A stretch of DNA of 64,000 nucleotides. Origin: Aquatica leii. Taxonomy: Eukaryota > Arthropoda > Insecta > Coleoptera > Lampyridae. The notes under the pieces were generated by a model. That model worked only from the letters and a program-made list of their open reading frames with translations. It made no database searches and was not told the origin of the DNA. This document shows, piece after piece, positions 11,601 through 23,748 of the stretch. Location: assembly GCA_035610365.1 (NCBI GenBank), contig CM069432.1:5084001-5148000 (forward strand). Direction: 5' to 3'. The translations under genes and the position numbers were made by a program. Numbering within the stretch: the stretch's first letter is position 1; the number at the start of each line of letters is the position of its first letter.

Positions 11601-14600
11601 TTTCAAGGTTCAGCCATAACGTTTAACTGTACCCATTACGCGTCTTCACCTAAAATATTTTCTAACTCAAAAAGTATGTTTTTTATTTCGATAATTTTTT
11701 TGCAATAGATAAATAGACCTATAATCAACACAATATCAAATAATTGAAGGGGTGTTTTTGATTTAGAGGAAATTATTTAATTTCAAGGTTCAGCCATAAC
11801 GTTTAACTGTACCCATTACGCGTCTTCACCTAAAATATTTTCTAACTCAAAAAGTATGTTTTTTATTTCGATAATTTTTGCAATAGATAAATAGACCTAT
11901 AATCAACACAATATCGAATAATTGGAGGGTGTTTTTTATTTAAAGGGAATTATTTAATTTCAAGGTTCAGCCATAACGTTTAACTGTATCCATTACGCGT
12001 CTTCACCTAAAATATTTTCTAACTCAAAAAGTATGTTTTTTAATTCGATAATTTTTTTGCAATAGATAAATAGACCTATAATCAACACAATATCGAATAA
12101 TTGGAGGGGTGTTTTTTATTTAAAGGAAATTATTTAATTTCAAGGTTCAGCCATAACGTTTAACTGTATCCATTACACGTCTTCACCTAAAATATTTTCC
12201 AACTCAAAAAGTATGTTTTTTAATTCGATAATTTTTTTGCAATAGATAAATAGACCTATAATCAACACAATATCGAATAATTGGAGGGGTGTTTTTTATT
12301 TAAAGGAAATTATTTAATTTCAAGGTTCAGCCATAACGTTTAACTGTATCCATTACACGTCTTCACCTAAAATATTTTCCAACTCAAAAAGTATGTTTTT
12401 TAATTCGATAATTTTTTGCAATAGATAAATAGACCTATAATCAACACAATATCGAATAATTGGAGGGGTGTTTTTGATTTAGAGGAAATTATTTAATTTC
12501 AAGGTTCAGCCATAACGTTTAACTGTACCCATTACGCGTCTTCACCTAAAATATTTTCTAACTCAAAAAGTATGTTTTTTATTTCGATAATTTTTTTGCA
12601 ATAGATAAATAGACCTATAATCAACACAATATCGAATAATTGGAGGGGTGTTTTTTATTTAAAGGAAATTATTTAATTTCAAGGTTCAGCCATAACGTTT
12701 AACTGTATCCATTACGCGTCTTCACCTAAAATATTTTCTAACTCAAAAAGTATGTTTTTTATTTCGATAATTTTTTTGCAATAGATAAATAGACCTATAA
12801 TCAACACAATATCGAATAATTGGAGGGGTGTTTTTTATTTAAAGGAAATTATTTAATTTCAAGGTTCAGCCATAACGTTTAACTGTATCCATTACACGTC
12901 TTCACCTAAAATATTTTCCAACTCAAAAAGTATGTTTTTTAATTCGATAATTTTTTTGCAATAGATAAATAGACCTATAATCAACACAATATCGAATAAT
13001 TGGAGGGGTGTTTTTTATTTATAGGAAATTATTTAATTTCAAGGTTCAGCCATAACGTTTAACTGTATCCATTACACGTCTTCACCTAAAATATTTTCCA
13101 ACTCAAAAAGTATGTTTTTTAATTCGATAATTTTTTTGCAATAGATAAATAGACCTATAATCAACACAATATCGAATAATTGGAGGGGTGTTTTTGATTT
13201 AGAGGAAATTATTTAATTTCAAGGTTTAGCCATAACGTTTAACTGTATCCATTACGCGTCTTCACCTAAAATATTTTCTAACTCAAAAAGTATGTTTTTT
13301 ATTTCGATATTTTTTTTGCAATAGATAAATAGACCTATAATCAACACAATATCGAATAATTGGAGGGGTGTTTTTTATTTAAAGGAAATTATTTAATTTC
13401 AAGGTGCAGCCATAACGTTTAACTGTATCCATTACGCGTCTTCACCTAAAATATTTTCTAACTCAAAAAGTATGTTTTTTATTTCGATAATTTTTTTGCA
13501 ATAGATAAATAGACCTATAATCAACACAATATCGAATAATTGGAGGGGTGTTTTTTATTTAAAGGAAATTATTTAATTTCAAGGTTCAGTCATAACGTTT
13601 AACTGTATCCATTACGCGTCTTCATCTAAAATATTTTCTAACTCAAAAAGTATGTTTTTTATTTCGATAATTTTTTTGCAATAGATAAATGGATCTATAA
13701 TCAACACAATATCAAATAATTGGAGGGGTGTTTTTTGTTTAAAGGAAATTATTGAATTGCAAAGTTTAGCCATAAGATTTAACTGTATTTATTACGCGTC
13801 TTCACCTAAAATATTTTCTAACTCAAAAAGTATGTTTTTTATTTTGATAATTTTTTTGCAATAGATAAACGGATCTATAATCTACACAATATCAAATAAT
13901 TGGAGGGGTGTTTTTTGTTCAAAGGAAATTTTCCAATTTTAAAGTTCAGCCATAACATTTAACTGTATTCATTACGCGTCTTCACGTCAAATATTTTCTA
14001 ACTCAAAAAGTATGTTTTTTATTTCGATAATTTTTTTGCAATAGATAAATAGACCTATAATCAACACAATATCAAATAATTGAAGGGGTGTTTTTGATTT
14101 AGAGGAAATTATTTAATTTCAAGGTTCAGCCATAACGTTTAACTGTACCCATTACGCGTCTTCACCTAAAATATTTTCTAACTCAAAAAGTATGTTTTTT
14201 ATTTCGATAATTTTTTTGCAATAGATAAATAGACCTATAATCAACACAATATCGAATAATTGGAGGGGTGTTTTTTATTTAAAGGGAATTATTTAATTTC
14301 AAGGTTCAGCCATAACGTTTAACTGTACCCATTACGCGTCTTCACCTAAAATATTTTCTAACTCAAAAAGTATGTTTTTTATTTCGATAATTTTTTTGCA
14401 ATAGATAAATAGACCTATAATCAACACAATATCGAATAATTGGCGGGGTGTTTTTTATTTAAAGGGAATTATTTAATTTCAAGGTTCAGCCATAACGTTT
14501 AACTGTATCCATTACGCGTCTTCACCTAAAATATTTTCTAACTCAAAAAGTATGTTTTTTAATTCGATAATTTTTTTGCAATAGATAAATAGACCTATAA

Positions 14601-15424
14601 TCAACACAATATCGAATAATTGGAGGGGTGTTTTTTATTTAAAGGAAATTATTTAATTTCAAGGTTCAGCCATAACGTTTAACTGTATCCATTACACGTC
14701 TTCACCTAAAATATTTTCCAACTCAAAAAGTATGTTTTTTAATTCGATAATTTTTTTGCAATAGATAAATAGACCTATAATCAACACAATATCGAATCAT
14801 TGAGGGGTGTTTTTATTTAAAGGAAATTATTTAATTTCAAGGTTCAGCCATAACGTTTAACTGTATCCATTACACGTCTTCACCTAAAATATTTTCCAAC
14901 TCAAAAAGTATGTTTTTTAATTCGATAATTTTTTTGCAATAGATAAATAGACCTATAATCAACACAATATCGAATAATTGGAGGGTGTTTTTATTTAAAG
15001 GAAATTATTTAATTTCAAGGTTCAGCCATAACGTTTAACTGTATCCATTACACGTCTTCACCTAAAATATTTTCCAACTCAAAAAGTATGTTTTTTAATT
15101 CGATAATTTTGTTGCAATAGATAAATAGACCTATAATCAACACAATATCGAATAATTGGAGGGGTGTTTTTTATTTAAAGGAAATTATTTAATTTCAAGG
15201 TTCAGCCATAACGTTTAACTGTATCCATTACGCGTCTTTACCTAAAATATTTTCTAACTCAAAAAGTATGTTTTTTATTTCTATAATTTTTTTGCAATAG
15301 ATAAATAGACCTATAATCAACACAATATCGAATAATTGGAGGGGTGTTTTTGATTTAGAGGAAATTATTTAATTTCAAGGTTTAGCCTAAACGTTTAACT
15401 GTATCCATTACGCGTCTTCACCTA
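8606..15424. repeat. 180-bp satellite DNA array, about 38 monomers
   Basis: Tandem array with a repeat unit of 179-180 bp, starting for example at the AACTCAAAAAGTATG sequences at 8613, 8792 and 15256. About 38 units are present with high mutual identity and all in one orientation. Monomers fall into linked variant classes: TTTCC/AATTCG against TTTCT/ATTTCG near the unit start, ATTTATAGG, ATTTAAAGG or GATTTAGAGG in the middle, and ACACG against ACGCG near the end. In about 9.9-11.1 kb three classes recur in a fixed order, giving an approximately 540-bp higher-order repeat. The unit is AT-rich and non-coding. Both ends are abrupt: the left abuts the transposase-like gene, the right a mariner remnant. 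Confidence 0.97.
13680..13985. repeat. Divergent satellite monomers inside the array
   Basis: The units around 13690-13800 and 13870-13980 carry many private changes, for example ATGGATCTATAATC, CAAAGTTTAGCCATAAGATT and GTTCAAAGGAAATTTTCC, whereas units on both sides are near-consensus. They share several differences, so they derive from one diverged variant. Confidence 0.85.
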
Positions 15425-15597
15425 GCGGTAGTAGCGGTTGTAGGTGCTTCACCTGCATATTTGTCTGTAAACAACTGTCTATCACATTTAAAGTCGCGAC
15501 ACCACCTTTTCACTATGTCATATGTCAAATCTTTGTTTGGGGTCATCTCTTTTAAACGCAAGTATTTAATTACTGCTCATTGCTCGACACGATCCAT
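15425..15597 (-). pseudogene. Mariner transposase N-terminal fragment
   Basis: From the ATG at 15597 on the minus strand the sequence reads MDRVEQ*AVIKYLRLKEMTP, then YDIVKRWCRDFKC and a TTATT tail. This matches the N-terminal helix-turn-helix (HTH_48) of mariner transposases of the Mos1/SETMAR type (typically MDRVEQRAVIKYL...TPKEI...STVKRWCADFKRG). A stop replaces the seventh residue and about a dozen residues between the two helices are missing. The fragment ends where the satellite array begins; the catalytic domain is absent. The family call rests on the KRWC.DFK and AVIKYL matches. Confidence 0.75.
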
Positions 15598-16530
15598 TTT
15601 GGTACTGAGTTACGGGAAAATCAAAGTAAATCACAAAAACATAAATGAATGTTTACCCCAGGAAGGCTTTCACAAAAGCGGCGACAATACTACACACATA
15701 TTATAAGTGAAAACTTCGCTGGGCACTTACGTTAGAGCATATATGCGAAGCGGATCAAATAGTTCTTTTTTCTCGAGGAAAGCTAACTGTTAAGACGAAA
15801 CCACTTCACAGCGCATGGCTCTGACTGTAGCCAAAAGTGGGCGAAACTTATACGGTACAAAAATCACACCAAGACACTTTTAACATAACTCCTTTTATTC
15901 TCTAAATCTAAAAATAAACAATAATTAGTAATTAAAATCAAAATGAAATTATTTTGCATTTTTTTTTATTTTGAAAAGATGGAATTTTTTTACAATTTTA
16001 TTATACCGTATTATATTTTGGAAACGACAAATTATAGGGATTACGACTCGTAAATTATTTTTTTTGTCAAATCATGTTTTACTTGAGTTTTTAAAAGTTT
16101 TATTGACTATTTAATCATATAAAGATTGAAATAAATATTGTTCAAGGTATGCACATTAAAATCCTAATTAGTTTGTTTATGTAATTTCAAGTGTTTCTAC
16201 TTTTTTTTTTTATTTTAATTTTATTTTTACTTGAGTGCTTGTACAAACTTAAGTTTTTCACATTTTCCCTAATATAAAATACTGATGGTATCCCACGTAC
16301 AACCACACCGAGTAACTAAACACCAATCAGATAAATTTGGCCCGTAGTTGTTTGTTACACCACCTCATTTTTAAAAACTTATAAATTTAAAGATGTCAAC
16401 GATACAGTGGTTTGTCACCGATAGATGACAAAGTTTACTTAGCATTATTAGTTATTGTTGTTCTTCAATTTGTTTTGTTTTGATGATCTTTTTTCTGAAT
16501 GTAATTGATTTGAATTGCACTCTTTTATGG
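15598..16530. other. AT-rich stretch, no gene recognised
   Basis: The first part may be the 5' flank of the mariner fragment. From about 15890 to 16260 the sequence is very AT-rich with long T and A runs. No tandem repeat or convincing exon is visible. Confidence 0.4.
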
Positions 16531-16539
16531 GTTGATGAT

Positions 16540-19112
16540 GTCTATTCTTTTCAAAAGAGGTTTACCCTTAATAATAATTTGTTTGAAATAGACACCCCAT
16601 CAACCACATCTTATGGTTCAGCGATGCTTAGTGTCTCTTCTGAAAAACAATTTAATTTGTGGCATAGGTGATTTGCACATGTTAATTCGACTAGTCTCAG
16701 TAAGCTTAGGAATTGAGTTGTTCATGGTATTGACTTGTTTAATACCTTCTTGCCAAATGTTATATGCGAAGTTTGTGTGATGGGTAAAAGCCACCGTCAA
16801 CCGTTTAAAGAAAGTGAATCATCATCGTCAAGAGTACTTGAGTTGGTACATTCGGGCCTTTGCGAACCGATGCAGGAAAATTCACTATCTGGTTCTCGCT
16901 ATGTACTTACTTTTCTCGATGACCACAGTCACCAAGCTTTTGTTTACTTCTTAAAAAGTAAAGACCAAGTTTTTGAATACCGTAAGATCTTCAAAAATTT
17001 TACAGAAACACAAATAGGCGAGAAGATAAAAACCTTTAGAACAGACAATGGTGGAGAATACTGTTGCAGAAAAGAAATTGAAAACCTATTTAAGACTGCA
17101 GGGATACAACACCCAACTTCAGTACCTTACGTTGCTGAACAGAATGGAAAAGCTGAGAGGCTCAATCGTTCAATTACGGAAAAGGCTCATTGTTCAGTAA
17201 TTGGAGCAGGGTTGTCGGATGTGTTTTGGGCTGAAGCAGTGTATACATCACTCTACATACCCAAATTTTTACCAAGTAGGTGTGTAGAAAAGACTCCTAA
17301 AGAATTGTGGAGTGATAAGAAAGCATACCAAAATTTTTGGATGTAAAGCTTTTTCACATATTCCTGCCTAGAAACGGAGAAAATTAGATGCCAAAGCAAT
17401 TCCGTGTATCTTCGTAGGTTACAGTTTAGAATCTAAGGCGTACCGATTGTACGATCCAGAGAAGAATTCTGTATTCCTATTCAGAGACGTTCAGTTCATC
17501 GAAATTGTTAAATAAAGATAGCGGTCAAAATCTCAATTTTTCTTTTTATTTTCGTGAAACATTGGCAGAATAACCTATTTTAAACGAAAATTCTAATATA
17601 AATAATTCAAGTTTTTCTGAAGAATATGCTAAACCAGATTTTTCAGATGAGGAAGGGGAAGAGTTGATCCCGGTTTTGTACCTCCGGTAACGACAACAAA
17701 ACCTCGGTATTACTCCACGTAGAGGAGTTCAACGTACTAGAAAAGTACCTGAAACTTAAAAAAACTTTGTTACATATTCTGCAGTAATTAACGAAGATCC
17801 ACTTACCGTAGAGGAAGCTGTCAATTGTTCGGATGAAAGTTTGTGGTTGCTCTCATAGAACATGGAACTTGGGACCTAGTTGACTTACCACTTGGTAAAA
17901 AGGCATGTTCTCAATACAAAGCAAAATTGGTTATTAAAGGTTGTGGATACACTTGGATAAGATATTTGCTGCAGATCATGATTTTGATATTGACCAGCTA
18001 GATGCAGTCACAGCCTTTTCACAAGGTGATCTGAGTGAAGAGATTTATATGATTCCTCCAAAGCTGTTCAATCGTACCAATAAAGTCTGCCGATTAAAAA
18101 AATCTTTATATGGATTAAAACACGCAAGCCGTTGTTGGAATCAAAGATTAGATCTTTTTCTCAAGAAAATTGGGCTTGTACAGTCAAAAACCGATACGTG
18201 TATTTATTATAAAATTACAGAGAAACTCAAGCTAGTTTTGGCAATATACGTAGATTATATCATCTTATTATCAAATAATCCAGCAGTCAAAAATAATTTA
18301 AAGGAGCAATTGATGAACAGTTTTAAAATGTACATTGGTGAAGCCAATTCGATTCTTCGATTTAAAATAACATGAGACAGATCCAAAAAGAAAATTTGTA
18401 TTAATTAACGTTCTTATATAGAACAAGTTTTAAATAGATTCAACATGAGTAACTGTAATCTTGTGGATACTACTATATTGTGTCCAGGTGAAAAACTTTA
18501 AAAAAAAACAATCTCCAGTAACTGAAAAGAAGAAGAAAAAGATATTCCATACCAAGAGGCAGTTGGACGTCTATTGTTTACCGCGCAAAAAATTGCGTCA
18601 GTCATTTTAATCAGAACGCTGGAGCTGCACGCAGCTGTCAAACGAATCCTGAGGTATTTAAAGGGAGCCATTGATTGTAACCTTGTGTTTAGTGGAAAGA
18701 TCGCTACAGGGTCAGATATAATAGGATCTTGTGAAGCTGATTGAGCTAGCGACGAAGATGATCGACGTTCAGTCACTGGCTATGTCTATTTTAGGAACGG
18801 CTCGCCTATTTCTTGGAATATCAAGAAACAACCTCCAGTAGCCCTATCATCGACCGAAGCCGAGTACAATGCTGTGTCGGCAGCAACACAAGAGGCTTTG
18901 TGGCTTCGTGGATTGAGTCAAGAGTTGTGTGCTAACTCCGATCCTATACTGTTACATGTGGACAATCAAGGTGCACAAAATTTAGCGTTAAATGGTGCTT
19001 ATCAACCTCGCACCAAACATATCGATGTGCGTCATTATAGCAGACTCTTACGAAACCGTTGGATAAAGTAAAATTTGTATAAAAAATCTGGGACTTGTTT
19101 CAAATAGGGAGG
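16540..19112 (+). mobile_element. Ty1/copia LTR retrotransposon, broken; pol region
   Basis: Fossil copia element on the plus strand. Recognisable parts in order: the GAG-pre-integrase segment (about 16540-16720, with LWHR and AHVNSTSLSKL), the integrase core (16735-17346, FLDDHSH, TDNGGEY, AEQNGKAER), the reverse transcriptase (about 17940-18375, QLDAVTAF, LKKSLYGLKHA, IYVDYIILL) and the RNase H (about 18550-19071, SSTEAEY, HVDNQGA, TKHIDVRHY). Gag, protease and the 5' LTR were not found. The copy has several breaks and is inactive. A purine tract just before 19113 leads into the likely 3' LTR. Confidence 0.92.
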
Positions 19113-19493
19113 ATGTTGAATTGTATTTGAAAGTGTAAACACTTCTTAATATTATTTCTTGTTTAGGGTATTTTAGCCACTTAGATAAAATATAAAACCT
19201 AAGATAAAGTTTATACGTTATGCTTTTTTAACCTTCTATTAAATTTAGACGTAAAAATCGTTTGTAGCTCTAGAAATTTCAACAGTTTTTGTTTTGGTTT
19301 TAGAAGGGTTGCGATCTTTGTTTTCTACAAGCATAGCTCTAGTTTTTTGAAACGCACATATTTTTTTTATCGTCGTTCGTATTCTTAACACTTTAAATTT
19401 TATTTAATGATGCTTAGTACAATTTTTTCTTTATTAGATTCAATTATATTTTTTTATTGGCGATTAATAATATATTTTCACATTAACAGATTA
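19113..19493 (+). repeat. Probable copia 3' LTR
   Basis: The sequence TGTTGAATTGTATTTG starts right after a polypurine-like GGGAGGA at the end of the copia pol region, as expected for a 3' LTR. The right end is a guess (a CA near 19490) because no 5' LTR is available for comparison. Confidence 0.5.
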
Positions 19494-19899
19494 TCCTGCG
19501 GGCATAAGCCAACGCAGGCATTTATTTAAATTTCATGCTTTTTACGTCTTCATATTAATTAAAATTAAATTTTTTATTTTGTTTATGTATAAGACGTATT
19601 TAGAACGATGCTACTTTAAGGAAATGTAGGCCAAACAATTACTTCTTTCCTCTACTTAATTGAATATTACAGAGCGTGTGTAGGAGTTTTGAACATGTTT
19701 TTATGGGTAATACAACTGACAAACAATGCTAATAAGTCAATTTGGAAAAAGCAGAGGTTTTTGTTTTTTTGTTATTTTTATTTTTGCAAAACAAATTGAA
19801 ATTTATTTTAAAAACACTCTAAATTGTCATTTTACATGTGTATAAAATTAAAGTAAGTTATTAAACCAATTATTATTCTTTTTTAATTTTCGCTGCTGT
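19494..19899. other. AT-rich spacer, no gene seen
   Basis: AT-rich sequence between the copia element and a minus-strand LINE fragment. It may include the LINE 3' untranslated region. Nothing else is recognisable. Confidence 0.35.
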
Positions 19900-21370
19900 T
19901 TTTGGTACGTCTTCCACTTATTTCCATCTTTAGAATTTTTGCTATGTTTCTTATTTCCTGCTATGTCTCTTCGTCTCTCAGCATGGCTTTAACGAATGTT
20001 TCTGGAGAAGTTGTCTTCTCGCACAGGATAGAAGTGCCAGGTCATCAGCGAAAGCAATCAACTTGGAACCTTTATCTTTAGAACACCATCGCACATGATG
20101 CCCAAAGTGTTGGGCTCAGCACAGATCTTTGCGGGACTTTCATTGACATCGGTTGAAGCTCCTCTATCACTTTTATTTATCTGTTTTCTAGGTAGCTGAA
20201 CAGGATGTTCACCAGATATGGAGATAAGTTGTTTTTCACTAGTTTTGGCCTAATCAATTGCCAGCTTGTTGTATTGAAAGCGTTTCGTACATCTACTATT
20301 ATAAGCGCTACTCGCTTTCTTGTATTAGAAGGTTCAGTATTTCAACCTTCGCTGTGTTAACCACGATGGCGATTGCGTCCGTTGTTGATCTGCTTTCTCT
20401 AAAGCCGAACTTGTTATCTGAGAGAATTCTTTTTCAGTCGTAGTAAGATTAGTTACTCTAGCAGTTTTCTAAGTGTCTATTAGACAGATTGGTCTATATC
20501 TAGTAACGCTTCTGTCTTTGACTTTTGGGAATAGAATCACTTTTGCGATCTTCCACCTTTCTGGAAACCAGTCCTCCTGATATATTAATTCATTACATTC
20601 GGTACTGTTATAGATGACCAACTTAAGAATTTTTGGCGGAATATTGTCTAGGTCAGAGGCTGAGTTGGTTTTCATTCTATTGGCGGCAATCTCAAGCTCC
20701 TCTATGCTGTATGAGGAAACAGTTGTCTCATCTACTATTCTATCCGATGTGTTAACTTTGCATTGGGGGTTCTGCGATTTGTTGTGGAATTGTCTGTATT
20801 TGTTACTGGTCTGCATGTTCCTACGTTTTTAAGAACTAGTCTGTAGGTTTGACCTCATGGGTTTTCTTAAACTTTATTGTATAACTCTTTCCTTTTTTTT
20901 TCTTTGAATTTCTTAATTGCTAATTTGAAATCTTTTCTGCATGCCTGCAGATTTACCTTGTGCGATTCCTTCTGTTCACGGTTTGACCTCGTGCAGAATC
21001 TTCTTGCTTTTATGCATTTTTGTCTGAGTTGTTGAATGTGATCTTTCCACCAGTATACTTCTTTTTTTTTGCGAAGGCTGTTGTCGCACACATCTGTAAT
21101 GAGTTATATTAATTGATCCGCACAGTCAGCTCTAGTTGTCGTCAGAGCTTTTTCTAAATTCTCTTTGAAGATTTTTTTATTCATATTTGTTGTATTCTAT
21201 CCTTAATTTCCTATCTGCTCCCAGATTTTTATCTTGCTTGAATTTTTACACTTAAATGCTATGTATTGATGGTCACTTAAAGTTTAATCTTCGAAAACTT
21301 TCCAGTCGTGGACATTAGGTTGTGCTACCGCTGACACAAGAGTTATTTCAGTTACAGATTTTTTATCTAA
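19900..21370 (-). pseudogene. R1-type LINE ORF2 fragment (endonuclease end, linker, RT)
   Basis: Minus-strand LINE fragment. At about 21370-21240 is the end of an APE endonuclease (HDWKVFED, TLSDHQYIAFKC). At 21091-20867 is the basic linker typical of R1-like elements (EVYWWKDHIQQLRQKCIKARRF). At 20816-20469 is the RT start (SASDLDNIPPKILKLVI, WFPERWKIAKVILFPK, YRPICLIDT), followed at 20450-20250 by KFGFRESRSTTDAI and a decayed FDVRNAFNT-like Asp motif. Beyond about 20150 only traces remain, and the catalytic (F/Y)xDD box is not clearly readable. Multiple stops and frameshifts are present. It could belong to the same clade as the ORF1 at 1-1364 but is not contiguous with it. Confidence 0.8.
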
Positions 21371-21389
21371 ATAAAAATTTAAACACAAA

Positions 21390-23205
21390 AATCCTACTAT
21401 ATAGAACAAATAAAAACAAAATAAAATTTAAAAAAAAATAATAATCCTAAACCCTCCACCGTTAATCAATTCTCTATACACATTTATTACACTACTTGTA
21501 GTCTTTTTCTCCTTTTTATAACTTCTTGCATCCATCCCACTCTTTCTCTTCCTTCTCCCAATATCTCCAACCTTCCTCTCTCCTCTTCTCTTAGCTCTAT
21601 ACATTCCTTTAACATGTGCTCTATATTTTCCCACCCCTCTCCACATAGTTTACATCTCCTATCTTTATCTTCCTTTCAATACTTACTCTCTTGCTCTTCA
21701 TTCCCGCATCTAAACCTTGCTGCATTACTTTTTAATCTTAAGCTTTTTTTGCCCTTTATGTATCTTGGAATATTATCTATTACTATAATTGTATATCTCT
21801 CATTATATTTTCCCTCTCGTATTCTTGCTCTTGTTTCTTGTCTTTGTACATCCTTATCTCTTCTTATTATCTCATCTTTTATTTCCCTTCTTATTATCTC
21901 ATCTTTTATTTCATTTCCTGTCTCCTTTATTTTCTCTACCTCTTCTCACGCGTATCCAACTCTTTCTTAATACCTTTTTCTTTCATCTTTAATATATAAT
22001 TTTTCTATTCTTTATCTCTCTCCAGCACATTTGAAGCAATTTACATTCTTCTATTTCTTTCATTTGTTCTTCGTAACACATTGCTCGTTTCCCCGCCTGT
22101 ATCTTATGTTTTCTAACTTCATTTCCTCCTCTACTATGTACCCTGGCGTTTCCTTTTCTAATCCTAACGTCCATTTCCAGTATTTTTCTTGTACTTTCTC
22201 CAATTCCTCCCATTCCTTCCACCTCCATATTTTTGCACCGTACATCATCACACTCTTTATTAATTTGTTAAACAACCATCTTCTTGCTTCTATTTGCTTC
22301 CCAAATTCTCTCTCTCTCCTATACTCCACACCTGACCTACTGTTCTATTACATTTCTTTGCCAACCACTTTATACGAGCATCATCTTTATTGTCGTATCT
22401 GATTCGATAACCCAAATACGTCACTTAATTTACACTTTCTATTACCTCGTCTCCCCACTTCCACTCTACTCTTTTTTTCCCCCTTCCCTTTTTGAAACAC
22501 TACCATCTTTGTTTTTCCCACATTTACACTTAAACACTTTTTTTCAGATACTTTTTTACTGTCTTTATCATCTTCTTCATTTCTCTTTCTTTCTTTGCTA
22601 TAATCACTATGTCATCCGCATACCCCCCTATTACTATTCCTCCACTTTGTTGCCCCATTAACTCTTTCTCTAAATCCTCTAATTATACAGCAAATAAACT
22701 AAGGCTAAGCGGGCTTAATCCTTTATATGTCCAAAATGCTTCACTTAACTTTCCATCTATTCTTACTTTGCACTTTGTCTCATTATATATTTCATCTATA
22801 TTCCTTACTAGTTCTTCCTCTATCTGTTTCTTAATGTATTCCATAATTTACAGCTATTTACATTATCAAACGCTGCTTTTATATCCAGAAATAACGCAAA
22901 AACTTTCCCTCTTTTCACTTCTAATTCTTTGTTTACTATCTGTTTTAATATGTATACATTATCTAATGACCTTTTCCCTTTTTTAAATTCTGCCTGCCAG
23001 TCTGGTAAGATCTTTTTTCTTTCCATTTCTCTTTCCAGTCTTTTTTTGCAAAATTTTCATATAAATTTTATATTCCACATTTGCCACACTTATACCTCTA
23101 TAGTTTTTCACCTCTCTTTTGTCTCCTCCTTTGTAAACTGGGCATATTATTGCTTCTTTCCAATTATCCGGAAACCAATCACCTGACGATATCTTATTTA
23201 AAATG
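21390..23205 (-). pseudogene. 5'-truncated purine-strand LINE (RT and C-terminus), same family as 52438-56734
   Basis: Minus-strand copy beginning inside RT at about 23205 (SGDWFPDNWKEAIICPVYKG). It continues with LPDWQAEFKKGKRSLDNVY and FALFLDIKAAFDNVNSCKLW (23026-22820), a decayed YADDIV region near 22620, and the C-terminal block KYWKWTLGLEKETPGYIVEEE (22329-22060). It ends in an A-rich tail near 21390-21430. The coding strand is strongly purine-rich, so the plus strand reads as long C/T stretches. Residue matches with the fuller copy at 52.4-56.7 kb are extensive. Numerous frameshifts; truncated at the 5' end as usual for LINE insertions. Confidence 0.85.
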
Positions 23206-23221
23206 TATTATTATTTAATCA

Positions 23222-23748
23222 TAATTAGCAACGTTGGATGGCAGAGCCATCTCATAGTGTAAGTTACTATGTATCAAAGATAACTGTAAATAGTTATAAC
23301 GGCGGTAACACGTTGAAAGTTGATTTTACACCCGCGAAATTCAATATAGTCTTGAATAAAACTGCGGAAAGAAAACCACAACGTAAAGGATATTGGGAGT
23401 AAAGCAATGTCAATGCAATTGTGCAAATGTCAGTAGAGGGAGCTACGGACGGCCGTTACGCTCTTTTGCGGCTCATCAGCAGTAGGAGATACACTCTAAT
23501 GTAATTCCCACAAATGCATTGACAACCCTATAGCTTTATATTCATGAATGACAAAGGTGACGGTTAGCAACGTTTGATGGCAGAGCCATCTTATAGTGTG
23601 AGTTACTACGTATCAAAGATAACTGTAAATAGTTATAACGGCGGTAACACGTTGAAAGTTGATTTTACACCCGCGAAATTCAAAATAGTTTTGAATTAAC
23701 TGCGGCATAAAACCACAACGTAAAAGACATTGGGGGTAATGCCATCAG
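23222..23748. repeat. Two about 180-bp direct repeats flanking a short inverted-repeat segment
   Basis: The units at about 23228-23408 and 23566-23745 are nearly identical (both contain GATGGCAGAGCCATC, CAAAGATAACTGTAAATAG and GGCGGTAACACGTTGAAAG). The segment between them, 23410-23523, has imperfect inverted ends (GTCAATGCAATTGTG against the complement of CACAAATGCATTGAC), as in a tiny non-autonomous DNA element. The whole could be a terminal-repeat miniature element or a local duplication with a later insertion. Confidence 0.6.

Noticed and set aside
8606-15424. CRISPR-like regular repeats
   Set aside because: The whole 180-bp unit is repeated with no unique spacers, in a eukaryotic context; it is satellite DNA.
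15461-15706. Plus-strand frame of 81 codons to the right of the satellite
   Set aside because: The coding signal here is on the minus strand (mariner N-terminus).
19113-19493. Complete copia LTR pair
   Set aside because: No matching 5' LTR was found to the left of 16540, so only a probable 3' LTR is reported.
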